Position numbers and translations under genes: made by a program | Part shown: positions 1 to 9,180 of the stretch, in pieces | Numbering within the stretch: the first letter of the stretch is position 1 | How the letters are laid out: every line of letters begins with the position of its first letter | DNA from: an uncultured Lachnospira sp. | GTDB lineage: Bacteria; Bacillota; Clostridia; Lachnospirales; Lachnospiraceae | Direction: 5' to 3' | Assembly (NCBI GenBank): GCA_946186125.1 | Contig: CAMHLZ010000010.1 | Span: 1 to 64,000 of the forward strand | Length of the DNA stretch: 64,000 nt | The notes under the pieces: model-generated | Databases searched by the model: none | What the model was told of the DNA's origin: nothing | Seen by the model: the letters and a program-made list of their open reading frames with translations, nothing else

Positions 1-44
1 TATATCACATTTCAGCAAAATATCATAGGTTTATTTAATATCGT

Positions 45-908
45 TTATACTAGTTCATACATCTCCACTGATATTTCTTCTATTTGAAGTTCTTTTACTA
101 ATTCCCTAACTTTAGGATGATATATAATTGGAATCGGAATCACACCCAATATTGCCGAAACTACTATAACATGAAATCTCATAGCAATAATATAATCACA
201 TCTTCGTATTTCATTTATGGTAACTTCCACCTTCTCACTTTTATCTAAATACTTATAACGCTTAAGAATTGAATAGTTAAGTATTCCATTAACATCATTT
301 TTCTCATAATACTCACCGCTCGAATCAGGAATTACTATTGAAACACCACATTCTATACACACTTTCATATAGTCATCGTTTCCTACCCCCCCGATTTTAA
401 GTTTTTCAGGTATGTCTCTTAAATTTATACCAATTTCACCACCCAAAGCATTACCATATTTTACTAATTCTTTATTCCAAAATACGCAATCTGCACTCGA
501 TTTTATATTATTCAACTTCGTATATTTCATCAATCTATTAGCGGAATAATCATCTCTCACATAAAAAAACTTGGCATTTTCAATCCAAAATCTTAATTGT
601 TGCGAATAATTCGTGTAATCAAAGCAAGATACCCCCAAGCCTATTACTCCATACGGAACTTTTAGTAGTTTATAGTCTTCTTCAAAATATTTTATCACGC
701 TGGGTATCCCTTCGATTATACCGCCTCCTGCAAACAAAAGGAAATCCGTTTTATTTGCTTTTTCAAACACATCAATACACGGACTCCCTACTTCACACGA
801 AACAACCATTATATCCAAATCCGAAAGAAAATCTCTCGTAGTGCGATACAACAAAATATCGCCAAAATTATCACCTTCTTGATACCATAACAACAAAACC
901 TTTTTCAT
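45..908 (-). CDS. Polysaccharide pyruvyl transferase family protein (WcaK-like)
   Basis: A 287-residue protein of the WcaK/CsaB type, which usually adds a pyruvyl ketal from phosphoenolpyruvate to a surface sugar. Visible hallmarks are the N-terminal GDNFGD motif, the glycine-rich FAGGGIIEG stretch near residue 60, YVRDDYS near residue 140, and the late MRFHVIVVSAILGVIP motif that in the family lies next to the active site. The start has a good AAGGAGAAG site. It is the last gene of a minus-strand run that begins with flagellins, 33 bases after the glycosyltransferase, so it probably finishes the same glycan. The family assignment is firm; the acceptor sugar is unknown. Confidence 0.82.
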   Translation of the reverse strand: MKKVLLLWYQEGDNFGDILLYRTTRDFLSDLDIMVVSCEVGSPCIDVFEKANKTDFLLFAGGGIIEGIPSVIKYFEEDYKLLKVPYGVIGLGVSCFDYTNYSQQLRFWIENAKFFYVRDDYSANRLMKYTKLNNIKSSADCVFWNKELVKYGNALGGEIGINLRDIPEKLKIGGVGNDDYMKVCIECGVSIVIPDSSGEYYEKNDVNGILNYSILKRYKYLDKSEKVEVTINEIRRCDYIIAMRFHVIVVSAILGVIPIPIIYHPKVRELVKELQIEEISVEMYELV

Positions 909-941
909 TAGTACTTCTCCTTCCTACACGATACGTCATCT

Positions 942-2054
942 TTATCTGATATTCTTCTTTATTGAATTAACCATTTGATGAAAAGAAGTCATTATGATTC
1001 CTTTTCTGTCACTATACATCTTTGCTATTTCATATAGTTTTAGTGCATCTACTGATACAACAATCTGACATTCCACAAATTGATTCTCTGCGTCGTCTAA
1101 AGAATATATTTTCTTACCTTCATATACTTTTCCAACCTTTTTCATATCAGAATCTATAAATCCAACTACATTATCTCCTAACAATTCTTTCGCCATCTTA
1201 CCATATTTACCAGCTCCATAAATCATTATTTTATTATTATCTGGATTAAAATCTTTATAAAATTTAATTTCATTAATTCTTATTTGCAACTTATATTCAT
1301 CCATATCATATCCAGAAAGAATTAACTCAAACCAAATCGCCATCAAAGTAGCTTCATCATGTATATTGGTCATTATGTATTGCCAGTTATCTTTTCTAAT
1401 GTAACTTAATTTTTTCTTAACCTGATAAAACATGGTATTAGACAAACTTCCTTCATGAATTCTATATGAATACATCTTTTCGCTCAATCTAATTATTTTC
1501 CCGAACTTTTTTCTTACCCTAATCCAATAATCATAATCCTCTATTCCAAATAATGTTGTACTGTATTCCCCTATTGTAGTTAGTACATCTCTCCTATACA
1601 TAAAACATGCACCTACATTATTGTTATACCAAAATTTATTTGCATCATATACCGGTGCATCTTTTATATATCTGCCATCTTCATCTATATATTCCATGTC
1701 AGCACATATCATATACACTTCTATGTTGCATTCCATAAAACAAAACATTTTCTCTAACGCTTCTTTAAAGTACAAATTATCATCCGATGTCCACGTCAAA
1801 TATTTTCCTTTTGCCCGTTGAAAACCTTTGTTTAAAGAATACGGTAAATTTGTATTCTTTTTATTATGAACCAGTTTAATTCTATCGTCTATCTTAGTAA
1901 ATCTTTCCATAATAGCCAATGTTGAATCTTCTGAACCGTCATCAACTAATATCAATTCCCAATCAGACAATGTCTGATTCCTAATACTATTAATCGACTC
2001 CTCTAAATATTTTTCTCCGTTATACGATGGCAAAACTATTGACAAATTACACAT
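942..2054 (-). CDS. Family 2 glycosyltransferase with C-terminal Rossmann-like domain
   Basis: A 370-residue protein. Residues 1-230 are a GT-A fold family 2 transferase: SIVLPSYNGEKYLEESI at the start, the VDDGSEDST nucleotide-sugar loop, and a TSDDN metal-binding motif near residue 90. The C-terminal 100 residues begin with MIYGAGKYGKMAKELLG and look like a separate Rossmann domain of the kind seen in sugar-modifying PglD/CapD-like proteins, so this is a two-domain fusion. The neighbours (dehydrogenase and cytidylyltransferase upstream, pyruvyl transferase downstream) place it in a glycan-building operon. Start chosen for its AGAGGAAAGAA ribosome site. Sugar specificity cannot be read from the sequence. 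Confidence 0.82.
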   Translation of the reverse strand: MCNLSIVLPSYNGEKYLEESINSIRNQTLSDWELILVDDGSEDSTLAIMERFTKIDDRIKLVHNKKNTNLPYSLNKGFQRAKGKYLTWTSDDNLYFKEALEKMFCFMECNIEVYMICADMEYIDEDGRYIKDAPVYDANKFWYNNNVGACFMYRRDVLTTIGEYSTTLFGIEDYDYWIRVRKKFGKIIRLSEKMYSYRIHEGSLSNTMFYQVKKKLSYIRKDNWQYIMTNIHDEATLMAIWFELILSGYDMDEYKLQIRINEIKFYKDFNPDNNKIMIYGAGKYGKMAKELLGDNVVGFIDSDMKKVGKVYEGKKIYSLDDAENQFVECQIVVSVDALKLYEIAKMYSDRKGIIMTSFHQMVNSIKKNIR

Positions 2055-2182
2055 TTCTTTCCTCTCTCTCTAATTTCTCATCATTTTAAAATTGAATTAA
2101 ATACCTATATATATATCATCTTTCTCACAACTAAATAACCGATCTAATAAATATTCAAACTATATCTTGAAAAGTTACAATT

Positions 2183-3247
2183 TTATAGATAGTTAAGCAC
2201 CTTTACATATTCTTCCGTCTTATCCCTCATCATTTTCAATCCTTCCTCTAACTTCTCCACCTCATATCTATGTGTAATAACCTTTTCAGGAAAAATCCTT
2301 CTCTCCTTCAAACAACGAACCACATAATTCCAATCATCATTTCTGGATTGTAAATCACTATCTCCCAAAAACGAAGAATTCCATGCTCCTCTTAGAATTA
2401 GCTGTTTTCTTAAAATCTGCTGGTAAGTATTTTTCTCAAGACAGATATCTGTCGCCGGATTTCCAATTAAACAAATCTGACCTCCCGGTATAACACATTC
2501 AATTCCGGTAGTAACAGCTTCATTTTTCCCTACACATTCAAAATATACATCTGCTCCTCTGCCTGACGTTGCAGACAAAATCCAATCCTCTGCTTTTCCG
2601 TTTTTTATATCATAATAATTATTTTCATCCAACCCCATACTTAATGCGACTTTCTTCTGAATCAGTTTATTTCCAAGTGCAAACACATTCTTAATTCCAT
2701 GCTCTCGTAAAAACATAACCACAAACTGTCCGATAGTTCCCATTCCGCTGACAACTACTGTCATATCTTTATTTATATCACATCTTCTAATTGCATGTAC
2801 AGCTACCGACATCGGCTCTAACATAGCAGCCTGTTCATAACCCACTTCATCCGGTAATTCTATCAGATTCTTTGCCGGAACAGCAACATAATCTTCAAAA
2901 CCACCGTTTGTTCTGGAGCCAAGATAACCATATTGTCTACACATTTCATATTGTTTTTTCATACATGAAGGACATTTTCTGCATGGTATCAACGGAAATA
3001 TTCCTACACGCTTTTTATCCCATTTTTCATCCACATTGCTTCCTATTCTCTCTACAATACCTGAAAACTCATGTCCTATAATCAACGGCATCCGATGAGC
3101 ACCCGTCTCATATACTCGTGGAATATCTGAACCACAAATCCCTGCTGCCTTAACCCTTACCAAAACCTCATCTGCCTGGGTATCCGGTACAGGCTCATCA
3201 CTCGTATATTCTATCTTGCCTATGTCTTTCAATATCCATGCTCTCAT
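2183..3247 (-). CDS. Zinc-dependent polyol-phosphate dehydrogenase (GatD/TarJ-like)
   Basis: A 354-residue medium-chain zinc dehydrogenase. The catalytic zinc site is visible (GICGSD, then GHEFSG), a structural zinc lobe has four cysteines (IPCRKCPSCMKKQYEMC), and a cofactor-binding VSGMGTIGQF lies near residue 170. It resembles galactitol-1-phosphate 5-dehydrogenase, and the same superfamily includes TarJ, which reduces ribulose 5-phosphate to ribitol 5-phosphate. Its start overlaps the stop of the cytidylyltransferase by 4 bases, so the two are probably translationally coupled. That pairing, with a pentose-phosphate epimerase just upstream, favours a role in making an alditol phosphate for CDP activation. 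The exact substrate is inferred. Confidence 0.8.
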   Translation of the reverse strand: MRAWILKDIGKIEYTSDEPVPDTQADEVLVRVKAAGICGSDIPRVYETGAHRMPLIIGHEFSGIVERIGSNVDEKWDKKRVGIFPLIPCRKCPSCMKKQYEMCRQYGYLGSRTNGGFEDYVAVPAKNLIELPDEVGYEQAAMLEPMSVAVHAIRRCDINKDMTVVVSGMGTIGQFVVMFLREHGIKNVFALGNKLIQKKVALSMGLDENNYYDIKNGKAEDWILSATSGRGADVYFECVGKNEAVTTGIECVIPGGQICLIGNPATDICLEKNTYQQILRKQLILRGAWNSSFLGDSDLQSRNDDWNYVVRCLKERRIFPEKVITHRYEVEKLEEGLKMMRDKTEEYVKVLNYL

Positions 3248-3945
3248 AAACTGTCTTCCTCTCTCATCATCTGCTCAAATCTTCTTAAGTCTTGTAACGT
3301 GGTTATTTTAAAGTTATTCTCATCCCCCTGAATCATTACTATATCCATACCTGCCATAATCGCCGGTTCCGTAGACCCATTAATATCCTGAATTTTTTCT
3401 TTCAATAATTCATTGGCACGCAAATATTTTCCATATACAAATATTTCCGGAGCCTGTCCCGCATATAAACATGACCTTTTAAGCAGCTTAGAAACATTTA
3501 TAGCATTATCAGAATAATATATGGTGTCTTTCATTGGAAGCACTGGCAACACTCCGTCGTGATTCTGTACAACTTTGCACAATTCCACTATCTGTCTCTC
3601 TTTTAATAGCGGTCTTGCCGCATCATGTATCAATATATAATCAGTTTCGTCACACAACTCGCTCATATCCCTTAAGCCATTATAAATTGACATCTGTCTA
3701 TTATTTCCCGGTTCAGAAAACCCTTTGAATTTATTTTTCTCATCATAGCGATCAACCAGTTTTTTAATATCATACTGCCATTCCTTTGAAGCGACAATCC
3801 ACACACCATCTATCTCGTTACATTCCATTATTGTCTGTAAACAATACGATATAATCGGTTTTCCATTTACTTCTATATACTGTTTCGGAATATCTCCTCC
3901 AAGTCTGGTTCCTGTTCCTCCCGCTAAAATCAATGCTATTACCAT
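3244..3945 (-). CDS. IspD/TarI-family cytidylyltransferase, likely CDP-alditol synthase
   Basis: A 233-residue nucleotidyltransferase. The CTP-binding signature LAGGTGTRLG with PKQ following, the IHDAARPL motif near residue 105 and GSTEPAIMAG near the C-terminus are those shared by IspD (isoprenoid pathway) and TarI/Bcs1 (CDP-ribitol synthesis). Context argues for the second role: it is coupled to a polyol-phosphate dehydrogenase and follows ribulose-phosphate epimerase and a LicD-type transferase that would use a CDP donor. Normal length, good GGAGAGAC ribosome site. An ordinary IspD function cannot be excluded from sequence alone. Confidence 0.8.
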   Translation of the reverse strand: MVIALILAGGTGTRLGGDIPKQYIEVNGKPIISYCLQTIMECNEIDGVWIVASKEWQYDIKKLVDRYDEKNKFKGFSEPGNNRQMSIYNGLRDMSELCDETDYILIHDAARPLLKERQIVELCKVVQNHDGVLPVLPMKDTIYYSDNAINVSKLLKRSCLYAGQAPEIFVYGKYLRANELLKEKIQDINGSTEPAIMAGMDIVMIQGDENNFKITTLQDLRRFEQMMREEDSL

Positions 3946-3996
3946 TTTGTCTCTCCTATAAAGTGCACTTTCAAATATCCTGCATATGAGATATAT

Positions 3997-4656
3997 TTAT
4001 ACACGTTTTCTTAGGTCTTTTATTATATCATAATATGACTCGTCTTTTCCAAAAAGTATTGTTGTTCCCAAAACAAAACCATCCATACCAACAGGTGCAT
4101 AACGTAAAATTTTATCCATAGAACATGCTCCATCCCAATACAGCTTATAATTCATCTCTTTTTTTAATTCTAAAAGCTTAGTTATCTTATGTCCTACATA
4201 TGGCAGATACATCTGTCCTGCACTTCCCGGATTCACAGACATAACCAGTACCTTATCCACAATCCTAAGCATTTCATACACAGTCTCAACACTTGTTCCC
4301 GGATTAATAGCAATCCCCGGAATCATTCCGGCATCAATAATCATCTGTAAGGTCGCAGATGGATGATATTCTGCTTCCGGGTGAATATAAACTGTATCAC
4401 CTTTTTTCAAATTGTTCAAAAACATATTAATATGATTCCTTGGATGTTCAATCATTAAATGTACGTCCAACGGCTTACTCGCAAGCTTTGAAATACACAC
4501 CATATCGTTTAATGACATGGCAAAATTTGGAACATATCTTCCATCCATTATATCAATGTGAAATGAGTCAATACCAGCTCTTTCTAATTGTTTTACTTCT
4601 TCTTCAAGATGCCTGTAATTTGCGCACATCATTGAAGCATTTAATTCATAAGTCAT
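3997..4656 (-). CDS. rpe: Ribulose-phosphate 3-epimerase-like protein
   Basis: A 219-residue TIM-barrel epimerase interconverting xylulose and ribulose 5-phosphate. Signatures are HIDIMDG followed by VPNF, the DVHLMIEHP metal/acid motif and SVNPGSAGQ. The usual phosphate-binding VDGG motif reads WDGACS here, a change next to the substrate phosphate that may mean altered specificity. It sits between the LicD transferase and the cytidylyltransferase in a glycan operon rather than with pentose-phosphate genes, suggesting a dedicated supply of ribulose 5-phosphate (or a related sugar phosphate) for an alditol-phosphate modification. Confidence 0.82.
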   Translation of the reverse strand: MTYELNASMMCANYRHLEEEVKQLERAGIDSFHIDIMDGRYVPNFAMSLNDMVCISKLASKPLDVHLMIEHPRNHINMFLNNLKKGDTVYIHPEAEYHPSATLQMIIDAGMIPGIAINPGTSVETVYEMLRIVDKVLVMSVNPGSAGQMYLPYVGHKITKLLELKKEMNYKLYWDGACSMDKILRYAPVGMDGFVLGTTILFGKDESYYDIIKDLRKRV

Positions 4657-4683
4657 TTTATCCTTCTTTCATAGTCTAAACTA

Positions 4684-7077
4684 TTATGTAATATTAACCA
4701 ATTTTTCAAAATAAGCAGGCTCAATATCCATGTTAGGATAATCTCTAAACAAGTATGCTTCACCATTATAATATAGAGTATTTACACTGTATATCCAGCC
4801 TGATATCATAACATTTTTTTTCTTCTCTATAAACTCAGTAGCAACTGGTGATGGACTTCCGTAGTACTCACTTATCTCATCAAAATGGAGCTTTCCTTTT
4901 GAAAAATCATCACTAATAATTACCTTATACGATGAAGTCAGATTCTTCAGACACTCCTTCGTATCTTCACTTATACTATCCCAATAATCAGGATTTCCCG
5001 GATATAAATATACATACATCTCCAAATCTTGGATATTATCAATAATGGCAAATCTTTCTTTTATCTTACGTAAGTTGTTTTTCTCATCAAATACAAATTG
5101 ATCTTCACCTATACAATATAACAATACTTCTTTTATTTTTTCCTCTTTTTTCTGAATAATCTCCTGTTTTTTTAGGTATACTAGTTTCTCTCTCCATATA
5201 TTTCTTGTATTCTCACCTGCAAACTCTGTCAGATAATCTTCATATAATGCTTTCATCTTTTCAGAATGGATGATAATCTTATCAGCATACATGGCTGCCG
5301 GAACCCTTAACCTATACTTAAGTCCATACATAGACGTCGTATCTTCTACGCCAAAATCATCAACTCCATCTTTCATAAAATATACCAGACAATTTGTATA
5401 ATTCTTAAGCTTTTCTGCGTAATACGCAGGTGGCACCGTTAGATATCCATTTTCATTATCATACGGATTTTGAATAATGATAGTATCAAATTCATACATA
5501 CTGATATCAATATCATCCCAAGATATAACATTCAATTCATAAGGGTAATTATCTGTATAATCCACATCAGCATTGTCAAATACAATCTCTCCATACGGAT
5601 TTTTTGAAAATACTGGCAGTGGAATTACCAAAATATCTGTATTTTTTTCTTTCAAATATGTGTTATAAAGTATCTCCATCTCTTTCCAGTTATTTGGATT
5701 ATCTGGCAAGAAAGCAATTAAACGTTTCTTCAAAATAGAATCCTTAATCTCTTCTTCCATTTCCTTTAAGGAAACTTTTAACTCCTGTTCAATACACAAA
5801 AGTTTTTCTTCTGTAAAGATGTCTGAAGACTTATTAAATTCATTATTCAAATAGTCGTAAAGATAAAATAGTGCTTCACAAAATGCCTCTAATTTACTAA
5901 TGCACTCCTGATGTCCTGAAATATATCTACACACCATTTTTTCTATATAATTTCCCAGCTCTATCGCTAACGACTGACACTTTGGAAGATTACCAATAGC
6001 ACTATTGAAATCAAGATTTTGAATCTGTTTCTCATATTCCGCCATATACCGATTAATTTCTTCAATTGAATCACCAACTATCTTCTGAAATGTTTCCTTA
6101 TGTTCACTAGTATCACGTATTAACATTTCTTTACTAAAATGAAATTCTGATAGTTCAAGACCTGTCACTTCCTGCAGATTCTTCTTTTGTTGTTCAAAAT
6201 AAGGATATTGGTGTCCATCACCCTTTTTGTTAATTTTAAAAAATCTGCCATATTTCCAATTTAACAAATAATTATACTCTATCGGACAGGGAACTTCACC
6301 AAATTCAAATGGTAGAGTCACAGCTTTGTCACATAGTTTCAGAGCGAATCCCTTCTCATTTTTTAACACATGCGGAAATATCTGTCCCATATTATGTGAC
6401 TCCCCTGCTTTTACCCTCCTCATCTGCTGCTCCGCCAAAGAATACAACGCTCTGCCTAATCCTACCGAATCAAGTTCTCTATCTATGCTAACCTTGTAAA
6501 GTGATGTAACCTTGTCTAGTTCATTTTCCAATACAGACTTGTCAATCTTTTTTTCCACAATCAAATCCGCAAGGGCAATCAGGTACTTTATCTCCTCACA
6601 TCTTGCGTGCTCCTTTTCTTTATCATCATATAGATAATCCAATACGAATATATCTACAGAAGCTAGATACGGAAAGTTGTGATACTTTCGCAGGTGCTCT
6701 TCTTCAAAACAGATATGTCTATGGTTCACTACCCTGGTAAGAAAAAGCCAGTGATTATCCTTTCTCATATAATCGTGGAGGCAAAAATTCTCAGGCAACT
6801 CCTTTTCAGCTACTTCTTTGAACCTGTCATAGTCCTCTCTCTTCATACAGATATCTATATCATCATCCCACGGTATAAATCCACCATGTCTGACGGCTCC
6901 AAGCAATGTTCCCCAATCAGCAAAATAATTGATATCATATTTTTTACATATTTTATCTATTTCATCCAATACCATCATAGAGGCAGCCCATGCCTGCTTG
7001 ATAGCACCAGGAATATAAAACCCATTTCTAACTTCATCCCTAAAAAAATCTAATGAAAATTCCAACCTAGTACCCAA
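4684..7077 (-). CDS. LicD/fukutin-family phosphotransferase with large C-terminal extension
   Basis: A 797-residue protein. Residues 35-300 are a LicD domain: a WGTLLGAVRHGGFIPWDDD core containing the DDDID metal-binding motif, then MKREDYDRF. LicD proteins transfer phosphocholine, and the related human FKTN/FKRP transfer ribitol phosphate from CDP-ribitol. Residues about 330-450 are helical and charged; residues about 470-797 form a second globular region without a motif I can name, vaguely like CDP-glycerol transferases. It starts only 9 bases after the stop of the protease flagellin, so both are on one transcript. The start is a TTG with AAAGG very close; a second TTG four codons later is possible. 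Acting on flagellin is inferred from context. Confidence 0.78.
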   Translation of the reverse strand: MGTRLEFSLDFFRDEVRNGFYIPGAIKQAWAASMMVLDEIDKICKKYDINYFADWGTLLGAVRHGGFIPWDDDIDICMKREDYDRFKEVAEKELPENFCLHDYMRKDNHWLFLTRVVNHRHICFEEEHLRKYHNFPYLASVDIFVLDYLYDDKEKEHARCEEIKYLIALADLIVEKKIDKSVLENELDKVTSLYKVSIDRELDSVGLGRALYSLAEQQMRRVKAGESHNMGQIFPHVLKNEKGFALKLCDKAVTLPFEFGEVPCPIEYNYLLNWKYGRFFKINKKGDGHQYPYFEQQKKNLQEVTGLELSEFHFSKEMLIRDTSEHKETFQKIVGDSIEEINRYMAEYEKQIQNLDFNSAIGNLPKCQSLAIELGNYIEKMVCRYISGHQECISKLEAFCEALFYLYDYLNNEFNKSSDIFTEEKLLCIEQELKVSLKEMEEEIKDSILKKRLIAFLPDNPNNWKEMEILYNTYLKEKNTDILVIPLPVFSKNPYGEIVFDNADVDYTDNYPYELNVISWDDIDISMYEFDTIIIQNPYDNENGYLTVPPAYYAEKLKNYTNCLVYFMKDGVDDFGVEDTTSMYGLKYRLRVPAAMYADKIIIHSEKMKALYEDYLTEFAGENTRNIWREKLVYLKKQEIIQKKEEKIKEVLLYCIGEDQFVFDEKNNLRKIKERFAIIDNIQDLEMYVYLYPGNPDYWDSISEDTKECLKNLTSSYKVIISDDFSKGKLHFDEISEYYGSPSPVATEFIEKKKNVMISGWIYSVNTLYYNGEAYLFRDYPNMDIEPAYFEKLVNIT

Positions 7078-7086
7078 TACCTTTCT

Positions 7087-9003
7087 CTACTGTCCTGATA
7101 TCAACTCAACAACATTATCCTTACTATGATTCGACTGTGCCAATATCGACTCCGCAACTTGTGTCAATATATTATACCTGCTATTTTCCACCATTTCCGC
7201 AGCCATATCCGTATCGCGTATCCTTGATTCCGCCGCCTGCGAGTTTTCCACGGTATTATCAAGATTAGCAAGCGTATGCTCCAATCTATTCTGCAATGCC
7301 CCGTAATACGAACGTACAGACGAAACTTTATCTATCGCTGCATCAACGGTGCTGATGGTTAATCCTGCCAGATAATAACTTGATACATCATAACTGTTTC
7401 CCAAAAACAGTTCATCACTTGACACGTTGAATCGTTCCATATAGATACCCTGTTCTCTTAATGCACCTACCTGAAGATGTAATCCCTCTCCACTGTCATT
7501 CTGTGGTGTCGGGTTACCTCCGCCACCTCCACTACCAGGTTGCGGTGGGGTGTATCCAGTTCCAAAGTAGTTCGTATACTTTGTATTATCATCCTTGACT
7601 ACATAATTGGATGCCGAACCCGATAATGCTGAAGGTGCGAACGCATCCGTTTCCGATGTGCTCAAATCTCCTGCAAGCAAAGAACCGGCTCCTGTTCCCC
7701 GAGCATTTAGAAGGTCTTTAACGAATTGTAGGGCATCTGCATCTCCACCTGTAAACTTCTGCACAAAGTCTGACATTCCGGTAAATCCGGTATTGTCCTT
7801 TATAGCATCATCAAATGACTTTTTATTTGCTAAATCAGTCAATATCTTGTTCAAACCTGACTTTATATTAGCTGAACTTACCGTACTCTGTCCGCTTGCT
7901 GCCTGTCCCATATACATGGTTGCAAGATAGCCCGCGCCATATGGCATCCCTGTAAGTGCAGACATATAATTTTTTATAGCATTATCACTTGAGCCCGGAT
8001 TAATCTGATACGACACCCATCCGTTGTCTCCACTCGAAGTCTGTGCCATACCCTCAACAAACCAAAGTGGCAATGTGGTGGTCTTTCCATTTAACATACC
8101 ATCCGTCGTGGTATCGTACATAATCAAATGTGTCATCTCATGAGCGATAACCGCTGCTAAATCTGACTTTTGCGCATCTGTCATGGATGAAAATGATGCA
8201 ATAGGATAATCTGACGTATCTACCTTCAACGTATATGCCATTGCCGTAGATGTCGCATTTGAACCCATACTAAGTGATGCCACTGCCAGCGTATTCCCGC
8301 TTCCATCCACGTTTGTAAATTCCAAACCTATGTTAATCAATGAGGAAGAGGCTGCCGCAATCATTCCCGGATATGCACCTGATATTTTATCGACTGCATT
8401 TGCTGCTGCCTTCTTTACAAATTCTGCCATATCAGAACCGGCATAGCTTGTAACATTACCTGTTGCCTGACTTGACGAAACAGGTGCAACATTTCCATTA
8501 CTGTCAACAAATGTATAAGAGACATTAACATTAACACCGTATGGCGCTGTCACCTGATTTGACGTAAACATGTGCGGCGAAGCACCATTCCTCGAAAACA
8601 CGTTCATCGTGTTATATTCAGTATCATCCGCAATCCTGTCTATCTCTGTCTTTAAGGCATTCAGTTCCTCCTGAATCGCGCTTCTGTCTTCAAATGTGTT
8701 AGTATCATTTGCGCCCTGAACCGCCAGTTCTTTAGCTCTCTGTAACAAAGAATGTACTTCTCCCAAAGCCCCCTCTGCCACCTGTATATAAGAAATCCCA
8801 TCCTGCGAATTCATTGAAGCCTTCCCGAGCCCTCTAATCTGTATCCTTAATTTTTCAGAAATTCCAAGCCCAGCCGCATCATCCGCAGCTCTGTTAATTC
8901 TGTATCCTGAGCTCAGTTTTTCATTGCTCTTTGTTTGTCCTACAGACAGCTTACCAAGCTGATTCATTCCGTTGATTGCTGCCATATTATGTTGAATAAT
9001 CAT
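7087..9003 (-). CDS. Flagellinolysin: flagellin with inserted zinc metalloprotease domain
   Basis: A 638-residue flagellin. Residues 1-140 are a normal flagellin N-terminus (EKLSSGYRINRAADDAAGL) and the last 110 are a normal C-terminus (AAESRIRDTDMAAEMVE). Between them is an insert of about 370 residues in the surface-exposed position, containing the zinc site HEMTH (H288, E289, H292) and a downstream WFVEGMA (E317 as likely third ligand), as in gluzincin proteases. Proteolytic flagellins with an HExxH insert that assemble into active filaments are a described family. A glycine-rich GSGGGGG linker closes the insert. It is preceded by a foldback repeat and followed at 9 bases by the LicD gene. 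Catalytic residues are intact; the substrate is unknown. Confidence 0.92.
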   Translation of the reverse strand: MIIQHNMAAINGMNQLGKLSVGQTKSNEKLSSGYRINRAADDAAGLGISEKLRIQIRGLGKASMNSQDGISYIQVAEGALGEVHSLLQRAKELAVQGANDTNTFEDRSAIQEELNALKTEIDRIADDTEYNTMNVFSRNGASPHMFTSNQVTAPYGVNVNVSYTFVDSNGNVAPVSSSQATGNVTSYAGSDMAEFVKKAAANAVDKISGAYPGMIAAASSSLINIGLEFTNVDGSGNTLAVASLSMGSNATSTAMAYTLKVDTSDYPIASFSSMTDAQKSDLAAVIAHEMTHLIMYDTTTDGMLNGKTTTLPLWFVEGMAQTSSGDNGWVSYQINPGSSDNAIKNYMSALTGMPYGAGYLATMYMGQAASGQSTVSSANIKSGLNKILTDLANKKSFDDAIKDNTGFTGMSDFVQKFTGGDADALQFVKDLLNARGTGAGSLLAGDLSTSETDAFAPSALSGSASNYVVKDDNTKYTNYFGTGYTPPQPGSGGGGGNPTPQNDSGEGLHLQVGALREQGIYMERFNVSSDELFLGNSYDVSSYYLAGLTISTVDAAIDKVSSVRSYYGALQNRLEHTLANLDNTVENSQAAESRIRDTDMAAEMVENSRYNILTQVAESILAQSNHSKDNVVELISGQ

Positions 9004-9017
9004 AGGCTTTCCTCTCC

Positions 9018-9180
9018 TAGTACATCGAATAATAAGTATCTGATACAGTTCACGCCGAGAAATTTTTCAGTTTCAAGACGGAGGAATGAGGCGTAGCGGT
9101 GGCTACGTCGATTGACGACAACACAGAAACTAGAAAAATTATCAAGTGAATGTGTCAGTTATTTATTATTCGATGTACTA
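9018..9180. repeat. 163-bp foldback element, copy 1
   Basis: The whole segment is an imperfect inverted repeat with arms of about 75 bases. Its ends are TAGTACATCGAATAATAA and the exact complement. The centre carries a 38-base core (9081-9118) with an inner hairpin (CGTAGC, loop GGTG, GCTACG). The identical core occurs in inverse orientation at 53924-53961, inside another foldback of exactly the same length. Here it lies between the zinc-ribbon gene, whose TAG stop is the last three bases of the element, and the flagellinolysin gene 14 bases away. It looks like a MITE-type element but no transposase is linked. Confidence 0.8.

Noticed and set aside
6679-7053. 124-codon plus-strand frame opposite the LicD domain
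   Set aside because: Opposite strand of a conserved catalytic domain with no start signal.
9018-9180. Foldback copy 1 considered as an ordinary Rho-independent terminator
   Set aside because: Too long, imperfect stem without a T-run, and shares its core with a distant copy, which fits a mobile or repetitive element better.
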